Positions 1 through 10,904 of a stretch of DNA of 64,000 nucleotides are shown here, one piece after another (position 1 is the first letter of the stretch; each line of letters starts with the position of its first letter). The notes beneath the pieces are model-generated. The model searched no databases and had not been told where the DNA came from. It saw nothing but the letters and a program-made list of their open reading frames with translations. The position numbers were made by a program, and so were the translations under genes. This DNA is from Siphonodentalium dalli (lineage: Eukaryota; Mollusca; Scaphopoda; Gadilida; Siphonodentaliidae): contig CP136066.1 of assembly GCA_032622095.1 (NCBI GenBank), positions 183,370,716 to 183,434,715 of the forward strand. The letters run 5' to 3'.

Positions 1-499
1 ATGCTGTCAACTCGACAAATAATTATTTCTGAACTAAAATGACAATTGAAAATGGCCGCCATCAGAACAAAGTCTAGATTTTCGTTTACTGTTATATGTT
101 GTTCTAAGACATTTGAATATTATGCATTTCCGTGCTTTCGAACGAATTGTGACAAGAGACACACACCCGATAGTGTTATATTTATATTAGACAAATACTG
201 TGCATTTAGTGTACATATAATGTACATATAGCATTTACAACTATAATTATATACAAATCTAAAACATTGTCTCTATTTATGCAATAAACAATATAGAAGA
301 AGCAATAATTTGATTTAAATGTCACAATTTTGAGCGCAATATGTCGCAATATTAAGCGCGAAATATTGCGATATTAGCGAAAAATATTGAAATAATATCA
401 CAAGTGGCGCGCTCATAAGCATTTCCACTTGGAATATTATTGAGATATTGGGCGCGAAAATAGCGCGCTTAATATACCACTTCTTTTGACTGGTACTGT
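1..499. other. AT-rich sequence, no gene seen
   Basis: No credible coding region. Around 315-480 the sequence is rich in GCGC and ATATT words (several ATATTGCGATATT-like strings), giving weak self-complementarity, but no clean repeat boundaries can be drawn. Confidence 0.5.
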
Positions 500-884
500 A
501 TATCAATAACAGCTGGTTGGGATTGAAACCTTCAAGACAACAGCAGATCCCATAATAACTGTGCGGGATGACTTGGCGACAACGTGCTCCTGTAGTTGCA
601 CATTTTTCGATGAAATTTGACAGCATGATGCATCAGACTGTATACTGGTATCATAACACTTAATGTCCGTATCAGTGAGTCAGTGAAAGATAGTTTGGTA
701 TTAAAGAACATCCAACCAATAGTGCAGTCCCGGTTCTTAATTTGTCGTAATAACTTGGCGAATGACGACAATGTCTCATATCCACACGTTTCAATGAAAA
801 TTGATGAACATGGGATGAATTGGTCCGTGTAATTGTAAAGTTGTACTTGTAAGTTGGAATTGTTGGTATGTGATCATCCGCCAT
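500..884 (-). pseudogene. Duplicated exon-like ORF, unknown protein
   Basis: On the minus strand an ORF opens at 884 with ATGGCGGATGATCAC and reads 70 codons to 672 (starts MADDHIPTIP, contains SHVHQFSLKRVDMRHC). A related stretch lies just downstream on the same strand (about 500-660), where HxxxF/RKM, C-x-x-R-S and SPS-type residues recur, so the DNA looks like a tandem duplication of an exon-sized block about 190 bp apart. The ATG has a purine at -3 and G at +4. I do not recognise the family. It may be the first exon of a gene running off the left edge, or a decayed repeat. No splice sites were established, so a coding role is only possible, not shown. Confidence 0.25.
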
Positions 885-2639
885 TGCTCAGCGTCAGTTC
901 ATTGTTTACGGTGTTGTTGTTGACATTGAAGCTCTTGTGAATTACTCTGGTACGTACAGTATATCATGTCGTGTAAATGTACATGTATATGTATGCGCTT
1001 TGAAACATCCAGAACACTGTCAACTGGATTGAACAGTTCAAGTTAAAAACAACACTGTCAACATTCTAATAGCTGTTGTTGATGTTGATATTATTGTCAC
1101 CAGTGGTTGTTAATGGTACCTGTATGGCTGTATCCTCTTGTGTCAGTAAATGTGTCAGTGTTTTAATAGTCACAGCACTGTCAATTTCATCATGAGCAAT
1201 AAGACGAATGAAGACAAGTCATGGCCGATAGCTCGAAGAGGCAGATCGAAGACAACCCATTTGTCATAATTTAGTGGAAAATATCAATGATTAAGCCGGT
1301 TGTCCATAGGAACCAAAGTCAGACAGTTTTAACATTAGTCCACACCTGTATACTGTGTATAGCTTACATTTTCCCACAAAAACAATTGCGTTTACAGCGC
1401 GGCAAGAAATTCGTGAGTGATAAAGTCGTCGGCTCACGAAAATAACCTAATTTAATTACGGACACAAGACAGGACGGAATGACTATACCGGATTATTGCA
1501 CTGAATACAAACAATGAATAATAGATATTAAATATCAGCAGAATTAGATTCAGTCATAATGTATGGACTATGGAGTCACTGCCATATATAATTTTGTCGC
1601 CGACAAATATATTGTTGAATTTTGACGGCATTAACTTGGAAACGCGCACATTTTTAACTTTGACCATTTTCAGGGGGCATAAAACAACGGTAATTCGCCG
1701 TACAACTGATTAAATGGTATGGGATCATCGGGTTATGACGGTCCGAAACTGTCAAACCGACAGTATTTTCTAACAGTGTAGAATCTGAGCAATTATTAAG
1801 AGACAACAATGGATTTTAATACATTTTGAGAGATTGAAAATATAATAATAGTTTGTCCATTTCGGTACAATAACTGCTAGAATAATTAATAATTTCACAC
1901 AACACTCTAATGACCAAGTAGTTTATTGTCTTGCTCTATGAGAGGAGGTTTCATTTGTATGATAATGACGTAGATTTTGTATTTCGTAATATAGCATCAT
2001 ACCCCCATATATTATAATGAAGAATAAAGCAGTCACACATTTCACAGCCCAATGACAACAAATGTTGATATGCAGTGTGGTCCACTCAAACAGAGGACAA
2101 TCAACTGCAATTACGACACAGCGTTAAGATATTTTGTGGTCAGCTTGAACATGGTTATGCATACATGGTTATGCATACATGGCCCAGAACTCACTCACCC
2201 ATTTTTTCATTGATCAACAGGCAATGGCATGAAAATCATCAAATATAGAAAAATGTGTATGGGTAGTTGCCTTTCTAAATGAAAATAATCATTAAATTTC
2301 AAGAACCAAGAATAATTAAGTCTCCTCCAATGATCTTCAGATATGGTATGGATATATGAACTGCACCGTTGAAAAAAATATATTTTACAGACGTTCTTGG
2401 TTCCTGAAAACAGTGAAATATTAAATATTGTTCATACCATAAAAGAAAAGTAAATCAGGTTATAATATCCAATGGTCCGCTGGTTCTTAAATATTGTGTC
2501 ACAATAATCGCTTGTACCACATTTCACAAAGAAATTCCTGAGAGATTTTGAAAAAGAATTCATTTTGAAATACCAGTAGATTTTGGCAGAACGTGTGGCT
2601 GACTCTCAACCCACATTAAAAGCATCTAATATAGAACGC
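885..2639. other. Gene-poor AT-rich stretch
   Basis: No ORF with protein-like composition on either strand. There is a small direct duplication of GGTTATGCATACAT near 2150-2180. Nothing else with clear boundaries. Confidence 0.5.
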
Positions 2640-2945
2640 ATAGTTGTTGGACCGATATTGTTGGTTGATACGGAATCTGGGCGATAAGAACCCCGGTTGT
2701 TACGGACCCTGGCTCAAACCGACCCGGCTGATACGGACCCTGCCTTATGCAGACCCCGGTTGATACGGACTTTTGAATATGATACGGATTGTTTCATGTA
2801 GAAAACATATATTTAGAGAAATGTCAGTTATATCCCGAGGTCAGTATCAACCGGGGTCCGTAACAAACGGTGTTCCGTAAATTATAAGGTCAGTATTGGT
2901 CAGGGTGCGTAGCGCCCAGCGTCTGTAACAGTCCGTGGTCCGCAA
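2640..2945. repeat. Clustered CCCCGGTTGATACGGAC motifs on both strands
   Basis: The word GGTTGATACGGA and close variants occur about five times on the plus strand (roughly 2661-2790). The reverse complement (GTCAGTATCAACCGGGGTCC) follows near 2840-2870, with looser copies to 2945. The two orientations face each other, so the block could fold into a stem. It may be a decayed minisatellite or foldback element. Confidence 0.5.
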
Positions 2946-3112
2946 AATAAATCGGCTAGGGTCCATGTAAGACGACATTCGTTAGAACAAATGTTGGTGT
3001 TATATCTCGTCCTGTTAGTCACATTTCGCATAGTGAACACTATATAGTATTGATGAGAATTACGAATCCAAACCCGAGAACACGTTCCTGGCCTGCTCTC
3101 GTGTGTCGAATC

Positions 3113-3640
3113 ATGACCCTGGTCACGTATTGGTGGTCTGCTGTTCGACATGACACCCGGGTCACGTATTAGTGGTATACTTTTCGAATCATGACACTCT
3201 GGTCACGTATTGGTAGTCTAATGTCAGAATCATGACACTGGTGTCACGTATTGGTGGTCTAATGTTCTAATCATGACACTGGTGTCACGTATTGGTGGTA
3301 TACTGTTCTAATCATGACACTGGTGTCACGTATTGGTGGTCTAATGTTATAATCATGACACTGGTGTCACGTATTGGTGGTCTAATGTTCTAATCATGAC
3401 ACTGGTGTCACGTATTGGTGGTATACTGTTCGAATCATGACACTCTGGTCACGTATTGGTAGTATAATGTCAGAATCATGACACTGGTGTCACGTATTGG
3501 TGGTCTAATGTTCTAATCATGACACTGGTGTCACGTATTGGTGGTATACTGTTCCAATCATAGCACTCGGGTTACGTATTGTGTTCTCATGTGTTCAAAT
3601 CGACAAGAACCTGTTTTTTGGGTTACGTCTTATTGTAGAT
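3113..3640. repeat. Minisatellite, 41-bp unit
   Basis: About eleven head-to-tail copies of a unit running CACGTATTGGTGG, then TCTAATGTTCTAATCATGAC, then ACTGGTGT. Two subtypes alternate, one with TCTAATGTT and one with ATACTGTTC after TTGGTGG. Copies degrade at both edges. Each unit contains the small palindrome GACACTGGTGTC. Confidence 0.9.
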
Positions 3641-4224
3641 AATGCCACGGATATCTACTCTGGCTAACGCCCGTAGAGATCATATTACACCAGTACAAAA
3701 ACTGGGAACTTTTTGAAGTTTTGGCAGGGAACATTATCAAGTGCAAAAAACAAAGCAGGGAATATATTTCTTAATTATTACTTGTTCATTAATAATGTAC
3801 TTCACTGTAGGTAAAAGTCCTAACTTGAAATTGCACGATGAAGTTACTTTGTGATCGATTTTGCTTTGCGTCGCTTACAATTGTGAATTTTCGCCTGAGT
3901 AATGAATTCAATGTTTATTTCGATATAGGCTGGCAAAAGTCACAGAAAAGCATGAAATATCAAGCTGCGACCGACCCCTAATGCAACGTAGATTAGCGAG
4001 GAATAGATATTGACAAAGAAATAGATTTCGGCCCTGTTTAGTTTGTTCAATGTAGTTGTGAAGTAGTTTATTGAGGAACAATATTAATAAAGAAATATAT
4101 TCCCTGCCTTGTTTGTTCAATGTTATAAAGTTTCCTGTCAAATAGTTACGATTTTTTTTTTACTGGTGGAATATGATCGATACCGGCGTTAGCCATAGTA
4201 GAGATTCATGGAACGATCTAATCT
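3641..4224. other. No gene seen
   Basis: AT-rich spacer between two related minisatellite blocks. It holds a small direct duplication (GCCCTGTTTAGTTTGTTCAATG and a near copy, 4030-4120). The minus-strand ORF here has no recognisable features. Confidence 0.4.
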
Positions 4225-4420
4225 TATTGGTCCACTGTTTTTTTGGGTCACGTCTTATTGGTCTACTGTTTTTTGTTTGGGTCACGTCTTATTGGTCTAC
4301 TGGTTTTTTTTTTTGGGTCACGTCTCACTGGTCTACTGTTTTTTTTTTATCACGTCTTATTGATCTACTGTTTTGGGGGGGGGGGGGTCACGTGACTCAC
4401 GTCTTATTGGTCTACTGCTC
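4225..4420. repeat. Second minisatellite block with long homopolymers
   Basis: About five copies of a ~40-bp unit based on GGGTCACGTCTTATTGGTCTACTG followed by a T-run, with a run of about 13 G at 4375-4387. The CACGT-TATTGGT-CTA core resembles the 41-bp unit at 3.1-3.6 kb, so both blocks probably derive from one ancestral array. The ORF across it is repeat-derived (W-S-T-x-F-F). Confidence 0.75.
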
Positions 4421-4639
4421 GTGAACACAGAAGAACACGGATTCGGATACACCTCAAGATGCCACTCTAAATATGATCAAATATGAGCTTAAAACGATGA
4501 GTTTATCCATAAATTAAATTGACAATTTATTGAATCATATACATGCATGCATTATATTTTAATAAGATATAGACTATATCCATTCGAGAATACTTGGTGT
4601 ATCAAACTTCATTGCAAAGTCATTGTCGTATCGTCGCAT

Positions 4640-5545
4640 GCTTTTATTTTTCAGATATCGCGACCCCCTCGTTGAAATTAAAGCGACAAATTAAAGCCTG
4701 TTTGTGCTCCAAAATACGCCTAATAATATTCGCTTTTGAATTTTTTCCGATATTATTTTTCGAAATAGGTCGATAAATACTTGAACTACCTTACGAGCAT
4801 TATATGTCTCAGAAAGACGCATTGCAGTCATATAAAATACAACTTTGAACGCGGTGTTTATGGGTTCCAAACAAACATGTGCACGGCATGGAACAGAAAA
4901 CAGCGTTTATTTGACTTATGCGGGGAATTTAAAACAGCTGGCAAATGGCTGTGACCATGGACAGTGTTTGTCAGAGCATATGAAGCTGGTTTATCAATAT
5001 TTCGGGTATTTGTGAACCTATCTTATACATCCTTCCAAATTACTTTGGAAGCTCAAATGAGCCATGTCCGTTTAATAACTAACAACAATAAATGTGGTTC
5101 ATATTTAAATCCACATGGCGGTTTGCGCTCCAAAACACACATAATATTATTCGCTTTTGAATTTTTCTCAGTATCGAAATAGATCGAGAAATATCTGGAC
5201 TACCTTTCTACGAGCATTATGTAACCCAAAAGACGCATTGAAGTAATGAAAAATATAACTGTGAATACGGTGTTTGGTCCCAAACACAAAACAGCCTTTT
5301 TGCACGACATGTAACAGAAAAGAGCGTTACGTGCTAGTCTATTCCTGATATGGTAGCAATAAAGAGCGTTTATCTTACTTCTGCCAAAAAGTTGAAAACG
5401 GCTGAAAAATGGCTGTGACTTTGCCAAGTGTTTTTCAGTGCATATAAAGCCGGTATAGTTCTTTTATTTATCGTCCTATCGTATCCGTCGCTCCAAATTA
5501 CGTAGAAAAAAATTTGGAGGTTCGAATGAGCAATGTCCGTGTGAT
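4640..5545. repeat. Diverged tandem duplication, ~430-bp unit
   Basis: Two copies of one block. Shared landmarks in the same order are GTGCTCCAAAA/GCGCTCCAAAA (4698 and 5127), TTCGCTTTTGAATTTTT, ACGAGCATTAT, AGACGCATTG, a GGTGTTT-x-CAAACA segment, AAATGGCTGTGAC and GAGCAATGTCCGT. Copies are perhaps 75-80% alike with indels. A part of the same family (AGAGCGTT, ATTCCTGATATGG, AATAAAGAGCGTTTAT) recurs at the right edge of the window near 63.9 kb, so this is a dispersed repeat, not a gene. Confidence 0.75.
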
Positions 5546-5729
5546 ATAAAGATAAAGTTAGATGACACTTGAGAATGGATCCGACACTTTGCACACTATA
5601 ATCGTACTTTATCATTATGACGTTGTATCGCCCATAAATTGATTTGAAACGTGAAATTGATTAAAACACGACCTGCCTTCGCATCAATCCGCCATAATAG
5701 ATCGTCCCGTATCTATAAATGACATGCTC

Positions 5730-5830
5730 AATGACGTCAATAACTGATTGATTATGCAAAGTTGGTTCGAAATTGGAATTGTTGTTTACCAATGGGCAAT
5801 TGTCGACACATATAAAGCCAATTGGAATAA
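5730..5830 (+). promoter_or_regulatory. Possible promoter upstream of exon 1
   Basis: A CRE-like TGACGTCA lies at about 5733. A TATAAA (in CACATATAAAGCC) lies near 5811, next to CCAATTGG at 5818, about 200 bases upstream of the ATG at 6027. The spacing suits a TATA promoter with a 5' leader of some 180 bases. This is motif reading only; no transcription start can be seen. Confidence 0.3.
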
Positions 5831-6026
5831 TATCACTGATTATATATTAAACTAGAGATTTTGAATAAAAATCCGAAGTATCGAGGTGTTGAACATATTT
5901 ACAAGACGATCGGTTCATACTCTATCATTGCAACAACAAGGAAGTATCGAAGTGTTACATATAGCGCTCAACGGTGTTTTGACGGCGCATTCTTTTTGGG
6001 ACTTTCTTTAAACGTATACCACCAAA

Positions 6027-6146
6027 ATGGAGGCAGAATGGAACTCATTCCTGGCTATTGTTACGCTGATCTACTTAAAACATACAACTTATGTTGTGAA
6101 CTTCGCAGGGGGAACGATGAGCTATTATGTAGATAATGATGGGAAG
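6027..6146 (+). CDS. Exon 1 of putative secreted/extracellular protein gene
   Basis: The ATG at 6027 sits in a good context (ACCAAAATGG) and gives 40 codons ending at a strong splice donor (GGGAAG|GTGAGT) in phase 0. The peptide starts MEAEWNSFLAIVTLIYL, which fits a signal peptide, and continues VVNFAGGTMSYYVDNDGK. An F-x-GGT-M-S segment right after the signal peptide is, from memory, the N-terminus of a family of unnamed extracellular proteins in cnidarians, molluscs and brachiopods; this was not checked against a database. Exons with matching later segments follow downstream on the same strand. The donor is itself the first unit of a 39-bp minisatellite. The longer ORF opening upstream at 5861 is in another frame and lacks a signal peptide. 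Confidence 0.55.
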
Positions 6147-6352
6147 GTGAGTACTCCATGTAACGAAATATCGTAAAATGGGAAAACGAGTACTCCATGT
6201 AATGAAATATAATATAATGTGAAGGTGAGTTCTCGATGTAACGAAATATAATAAAATGTGAAGATGAGTTCTCGATGTAACGAAATATAATAAAATGTGA
6301 AGGTGAGTTCTCAGAGTAACGAAATACATTAACATGGGATGGTGAGTTATCG
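6143..6352. repeat. 39-bp minisatellite built on the exon 1 splice donor
   Basis: Six units start at 6143, 6182, 6221, 6260, 6299 and 6338, an exact 39-bp spacing. Each begins GAAGGTGAGT or a variant (GAAAACGAGT, GAAGATGAGT, GGATGGTGAGT) and continues TCTCGATGTAACGAAATATA. The first unit contains the exon 1 donor; three other units keep an intact GGTGAGT. Confidence 0.9.
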
Positions 6353-6510
6353 ATGTGTGGTGTGTAATAAATACACGTGGCTTTGTGTCGAGTTTAATAA
6401 ATACATGTAGCTATGGTGTGGTTTGTGTACTAAATACACGGGGCTTTGGTATAGTGTTTAATAAATACATGTAGCTATTGTATGTGTGTAATAAATACAT
6501 GTTGTTTTAG
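6353..6510. repeat. Short tandem repeat, TAATAAATACATG unit
   Basis: Four to five diverged copies of GTGTAATAAATACATGTAGC followed by TATGGTGTG-like sequence, spaced about 35-40 bp, directly after the 39-bp minisatellite. It lies inside the proposed intron 1. Confidence 0.75.
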
Positions 6511-6760
6511 CCGCCGCAAGGCCATATCACGACCAACAACAGCATCAGGTATCAAAAAGGATCGGAGTGAAGCAACTGTGTAGATAAATCAGACAGTGGA
6601 TTGAATAAAACAATCAGCTATGTAGAAATAAAAGAACCAAGAGGAATTTTTCCACTTGGAGTCAGGAATATAATTTCAAGAACTGACTAGTGTGCAAGCA
6701 TACCATAAAACATATAAAAGTAAAATGCGTAATAAATAGCAAATAAATAACACGAAATTA

Positions 6761-7096
6761 TCAAGTATGCACATCGAAATATGTAAAGTAGCTTTTAACA
6801 ACTGATTTTGCATTGATAAGATATTTGTAATACTTGATTAATCGCGCATGAACCTTTATCAATGCGTCAAGCTGGCGGTCGGGTGGGTGAGACAGAATAA
6901 TGTCATCTTTCACCCAACTGACATCCTCAGTCCACAAATAATGTGTCGTGTCTTGTAGTGTTAACCGTTTCTCATCAAGCATCTGGTCAAATTTGTATAG
7001 TTGATGAACATCTGTTGCTGAGAGTCTAAACGTTGGAGTGACCTTGGCGATTTTTGTTTCGACGCAACAGGCGATTTTTGTTTTGTTTTGTAACAC
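6761..7096 (-). CDS. Hypothetical 111-aa ORF, unknown
   Basis: A minus-strand ORF of 111 codons with even, protein-like composition. The central part (TDVHQLYKFDQMLDEKRLTL, then HYLWTEDVSWVKDD and LDALIKVHARLIKYYKYL) has heptad-like spacing and would form helices. There is no signal peptide or membrane segment. It lies inside the proposed intron 1 on the opposite strand, 86 bases from a piggyBac-type MITE. I do not recognise the family; it could be an exon of another gene or of a decayed transposon. Splice sites were not established. Confidence 0.25.
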   Translation of the reverse strand: MLQNKTKIACCVETKIAKVTPTFRLSATDVHQLYKFDQMLDEKRLTLQDTTHYLWTEDVSWVKDDIILSHPPDRQLDALIKVHARLIKYYKYLINAKSVVKSYFTYFDVHT

Positions 7097-7182
7097 GAAT
7101 AGACTGTGTTGCAGTAAATAATATTTTCTGCGTTACGGAGTATATAGGAAAATTACTGTCTTCACGGCACTTGCAGAGTTAA

Positions 7183-7574
7183 CCCTTTACCCAACAAACC
7201 GGCCAAAACCGGCCAAATAAAGCTTCAACAGCCTAAAATATCTTCGGTCTGTCTCAATAGAACCATACACATATGGATATCATTGGAATCGGCTCCTTGA
7301 CCACATTGTGATAGTTACAGTTATGCCCTGTGCCAATGCATTCTCTTATATATGCGAGTCGACCATAGGTCGCCTCGCATATATAAGAGAATGCATTGGC
7401 CTAAAAAAAATCTTTTTTTAACACTTTTTACTATTTTTTCTTACATTCTTTAACAATTTTATAATTTTTAATGTGTTAAGCCAATGCATTCTCTTATATA
7501 TGCGAGGCGACCTATGGTCGACTCGCATATATAAGAGAATGCATTGGCACAGGGCCCTTCTGTTGGGTAAAGAG
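7183..7574. mobile_element. piggyBac-like MITE, copy 1 (392 bp)
   Basis: Flanked by TTAA on both sides (7179-7182 and 7575-7578). The terminal inverted repeats read CCCTTTACCCAACA at the left and its reverse complement TGTTGGGTAAAGAG at the right. TTAA targets with CCCT-type ends are the hallmark of piggyBac elements. Inside are two near-perfect palindromes (about 7325-7403 and 7481-7548) built on CCAATGCATTCTC, TTATATATGCGAG and CGACC, mirror-imaged around an A/T-rich centre. No transposase is present, so it is non-autonomous. A second copy of identical length lies at 33898. Confidence 0.85.
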
Positions 7575-7578
7575 TTAA

Positions 7579-8225
7579 TGGGTAAAGAACTCTTTGTCGG
7601 GTGTGTGTTGTCTGGTCAGTGATTATCGGTATGTGTGATTGTTATTCAGTCGCGAAAAGTATGATTTTCATTGAGTGTAAAGTATGATTGTCATTGAGTG
7701 ACCAGGTAAGCGTGAATAGCAAATGGTCAATCTAGTGCCACCTGTCGTCGCGGTCGGACACGGTTTTCTGTACCTGTTTGTTTGTTTTCTCAAGAAAATA
7801 GTTTTTAAAACGTGAGGTACTATCTTGTTTGTTCATCTGATGACGGCCAAGAAAACGAATCCGACGTTTTTATTCCTGATATCGGTATATTGAGCATTTT
7901 TCGGATACAGGTTTCCAGACCAATACATAAAAAACGATATGCAAATAATGATAAAGTGATGGGCCTGGTTTTTCCTGTAAGGCTTCCCTGTCTGTGAAGG
8001 GTGACTGATTCCGATGAGCCAAGATAGAGATTGTGCTAATGATTTTTAAATCCGTTTATATAGTTTCGATCCATTCTCATATTTATATATATATTTGGAT
8101 ATTCTGTATGAATATAAGCGCACATATATTCATCAGAAATTGTAGGGGAATTTATTATTTAATAACAAAGGCTAGGTCCGACCGCCTAGCGTAGCACTTA
8201 AAGCTTGATGCTATTAGTTGTTGTT
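7579..8225. other. No gene seen
   Basis: AT-rich intronic or spacer DNA with a small duplication (AAAGTATGATT-TCATTGAGTG, 7655-7700). The 61-codon ORF at 7812 has no recognisable features. Confidence 0.4.
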
Positions 8226-9509
8226 GGTTTACCCATTAGCTGGTAGCGGTCCTACTAAAACCCGACCGCACCCGACCGCATCGACCGCACCGCCCCCAGG
8301 GGTCCGAGCGCGATGGGGTTTGCACTTTCGTGTATAATGGACCCGAATGTACCAAAGTTCCAATCCCCAAGTCGATAGCTCGAGCGGACACGGCACTGTT
8401 AACCCCTGACTTGCGGCCGTTTCCGCCAGGGACGGGAAATCCAAAAAGGCGCCGACCGCACCTCCCCTGACTGCCTGACCACGGATATGGACATTATATT
8501 ATGAAGTGAATACCCATATGCATCCATGGGCGATCGGACAAGTCGCTAGCTGCAGCGGAAGTGAATAAATTAACCCATACGCTGCTGCCGAATTCGCTAT
8601 AAATGTACGCAAAAACGCCGAAATTAACACCCGCCGACCGGACCGCCCCTAGGGGTCCGAGCGAGATGTGGTTTGCATTATCGTGTAGAACGGACCCGAA
8701 TGTACCAAAGTTCAAATCCCCAAGTCGATAGCTCGAGCAGACACGGCACTGTTAACCCCTGACTTGCGGCCGTTTCCGCCAGGTACGGGAAATCCAAAAA
8801 GGCGCCGACCGCACCTCCCCTGGCTGCCTGACAACGGAAATGAACATTATATCATGAAGTGAATACCCATATGCATCCATGGGCGATCGGACAAGTCGCT
8901 AGCTGCAGCGGAAGTGAATAAATTAACCCATACGCTGCTGCCGAATTCGCTATAAATGTACGCAAAAACGCCGAAATTAACACCCGCCGACCGGATCGCC
9001 CCCAGGGGCCGAGCGAGATGGGGTTTGCACTATTGTGTAGAATGGACCCGAATATACCAAAGTTCCAACCCCCAAGTCGATAGCGGATACGGCACTGTTA
9101 ACCCCAACTGCAATATGACACTTTTCAACAATATATTTAAGTAAGAAATCTTTAGTAGGAAAGTGTTCGTGTGAATTGTGCCTGGGAAGCGTGTCCGTAT
9201 GTGGGGGGGGGGGGGGATCCAGATGATTTTTTTTTGCACAGACAACCGTTATCTACAACATAAAGATGTGAAAGGATAAACGAGCAAAGTGTTTCCTGTT
9301 CATCCAAGATTGACGTTGAAAATTGTCAACATTCGGACCATTAACCTGGATTTCGTTTCCATTGTTTAACGGAAATTACTTTTGGAGCTATATTGATTCA
9401 CCCAATCTCAGAAATCGAAAAATAATGATAATGCGCGACAAGCAGGTGTACGAGATCATCGAGGAAATTACCGAGAGAAATATCAATGTTTCGGAGGGAT
9501 ATCCCACAG

Positions 9510-9628
9510 GTCCCTGTTCAGAAATAAATATTCGTTTCTCCGTTCGATACGGTTACTGGAATCTATATAGCTACCCGTACCGCAACACGTGTTGTAACCA
9601 CAAACTGTATATTTCAGCGTATCGACTG
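9510..9628 (+). CDS. Exon 2 (candidate) of the extracellular protein gene
   Basis: An acceptor (TATCCCACAG) precedes 9510, and the ORF runs to CGACTG|GTAATG at 9628. The clear protein segment is INIRFSVRYGYWNLYSYPYR followed by NTCCNHKLYISAYRL, which has the look of a beta-strand-rich extracellular domain. Joined to exon 1 in phase 0, the first codons read V-P-V-Q-K and then hit TAA; the good frame is one base away, at a short A-run (CAGAAATAAA). A one-base loss in that homopolymer, real or from sequencing, would explain it. An alternative acceptor at TTCGGAG|GGATAT would also keep the frame. The exon sits between the arms of the 3.6-kb inverted repeat. Confidence 0.45.
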
Positions 9629-10904
9629 GTAATGTGAGCAAATTGAAAAAAACATTGATATATGGTATAGACAAATTGCTAATCGCATTCGCTTTATTGG
9701 CCGATATACGTATCGTTATGGATTATTGGACAATTTAAAATTAAATGGCTGACATGTTGGCAACATTTCAAACAATTGGATTTCACAACTAATTTCATAG
9801 ACTATTCGAATGTTGGAATTTCCAGACTGAAAATATAGGTTATGATTGCTCGAACATACAATTCCGTTAGTTAGCTTGTCCAATCAATATTCGACTCGCT
9901 CAAAATCATTCGTACAAAACGATATTTGGTGTCATGCTTTACTATGCGAATAATCAGATAATACCAAACATCATAACTATAAATTCGCGAATAACGGAGA
10001 AACAAACAGTAATTATCTAAATTGCATTAGCAACTTTCCGTTAGTATATATCATGATTAAAAATATAAATCAAATTGTTCCCCTACATTCGGCTTCACCG
10101 TCGCAAACAGAACATGGATATATGACCATAACTGGTAGAACTCGTGGTGGTCGCATTATGATAAGATCAAGATGTCGATTTGACACAATTTAGAAAGTTA
10201 CCATTCTATATATCAATGCAACTATATCATTGGTTCATTCCATTGGTTGCAAATTACATTCGAATGGGTTTCTTGCCATGTACACGAAGCCATCATGCAT
10301 CTCAATCGTCCCACGGATGAGGCCAAGGTTCATAATCCGATTTTAAAATCTCTTAATCTGATCATGTTTTAAATCCCAATTAATTCGCACGATCGTATAA
10401 CTACTGTCGAAACCAATTCCTATAAAAACACGTACAATTGATACATGTACATTATTCATGATTATTTATTGTAACGAAAACCGCCAAAAGTAAATCGCAC
10501 GAGAACTCGAAGTAAATTAGTTAATCACTGGACTGATAATCACAAGGGATTCACAAAAATAAATTAATTAATTGAATTGAAGTCCGTGGTGACGAATGTG
10601 ACACCTCGCTATAATCCATACACAATGTCACATGCAGTGCTTTGAATATCATACCACTTTAAGTCACTACCCATGCGACTATCATGACCTGAACCATGTT
10701 ATCTTATAATAAATAAACATGGGGTTACCCCCCCCCACCCATTCACATATTCAGTTGTTTTATAATATATTTTTGCATGTACCATAAAGAAAATTCTCCG
10801 GGTCTCATACATATGTGTTTCAATTGATATGTTATCACTCACCTCGTATAAGTTTTCGAATATCGGTGTTGATCTAGCAGGACCAAAACACACTCGTCGC
10901 TGCA
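9629..10904. other. No gene seen
   Basis: AT-rich middle part of the 3.6-kb inverted-repeat structure. No ORF with transposase motifs and no clear tandem repeat. Confidence 0.4.
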
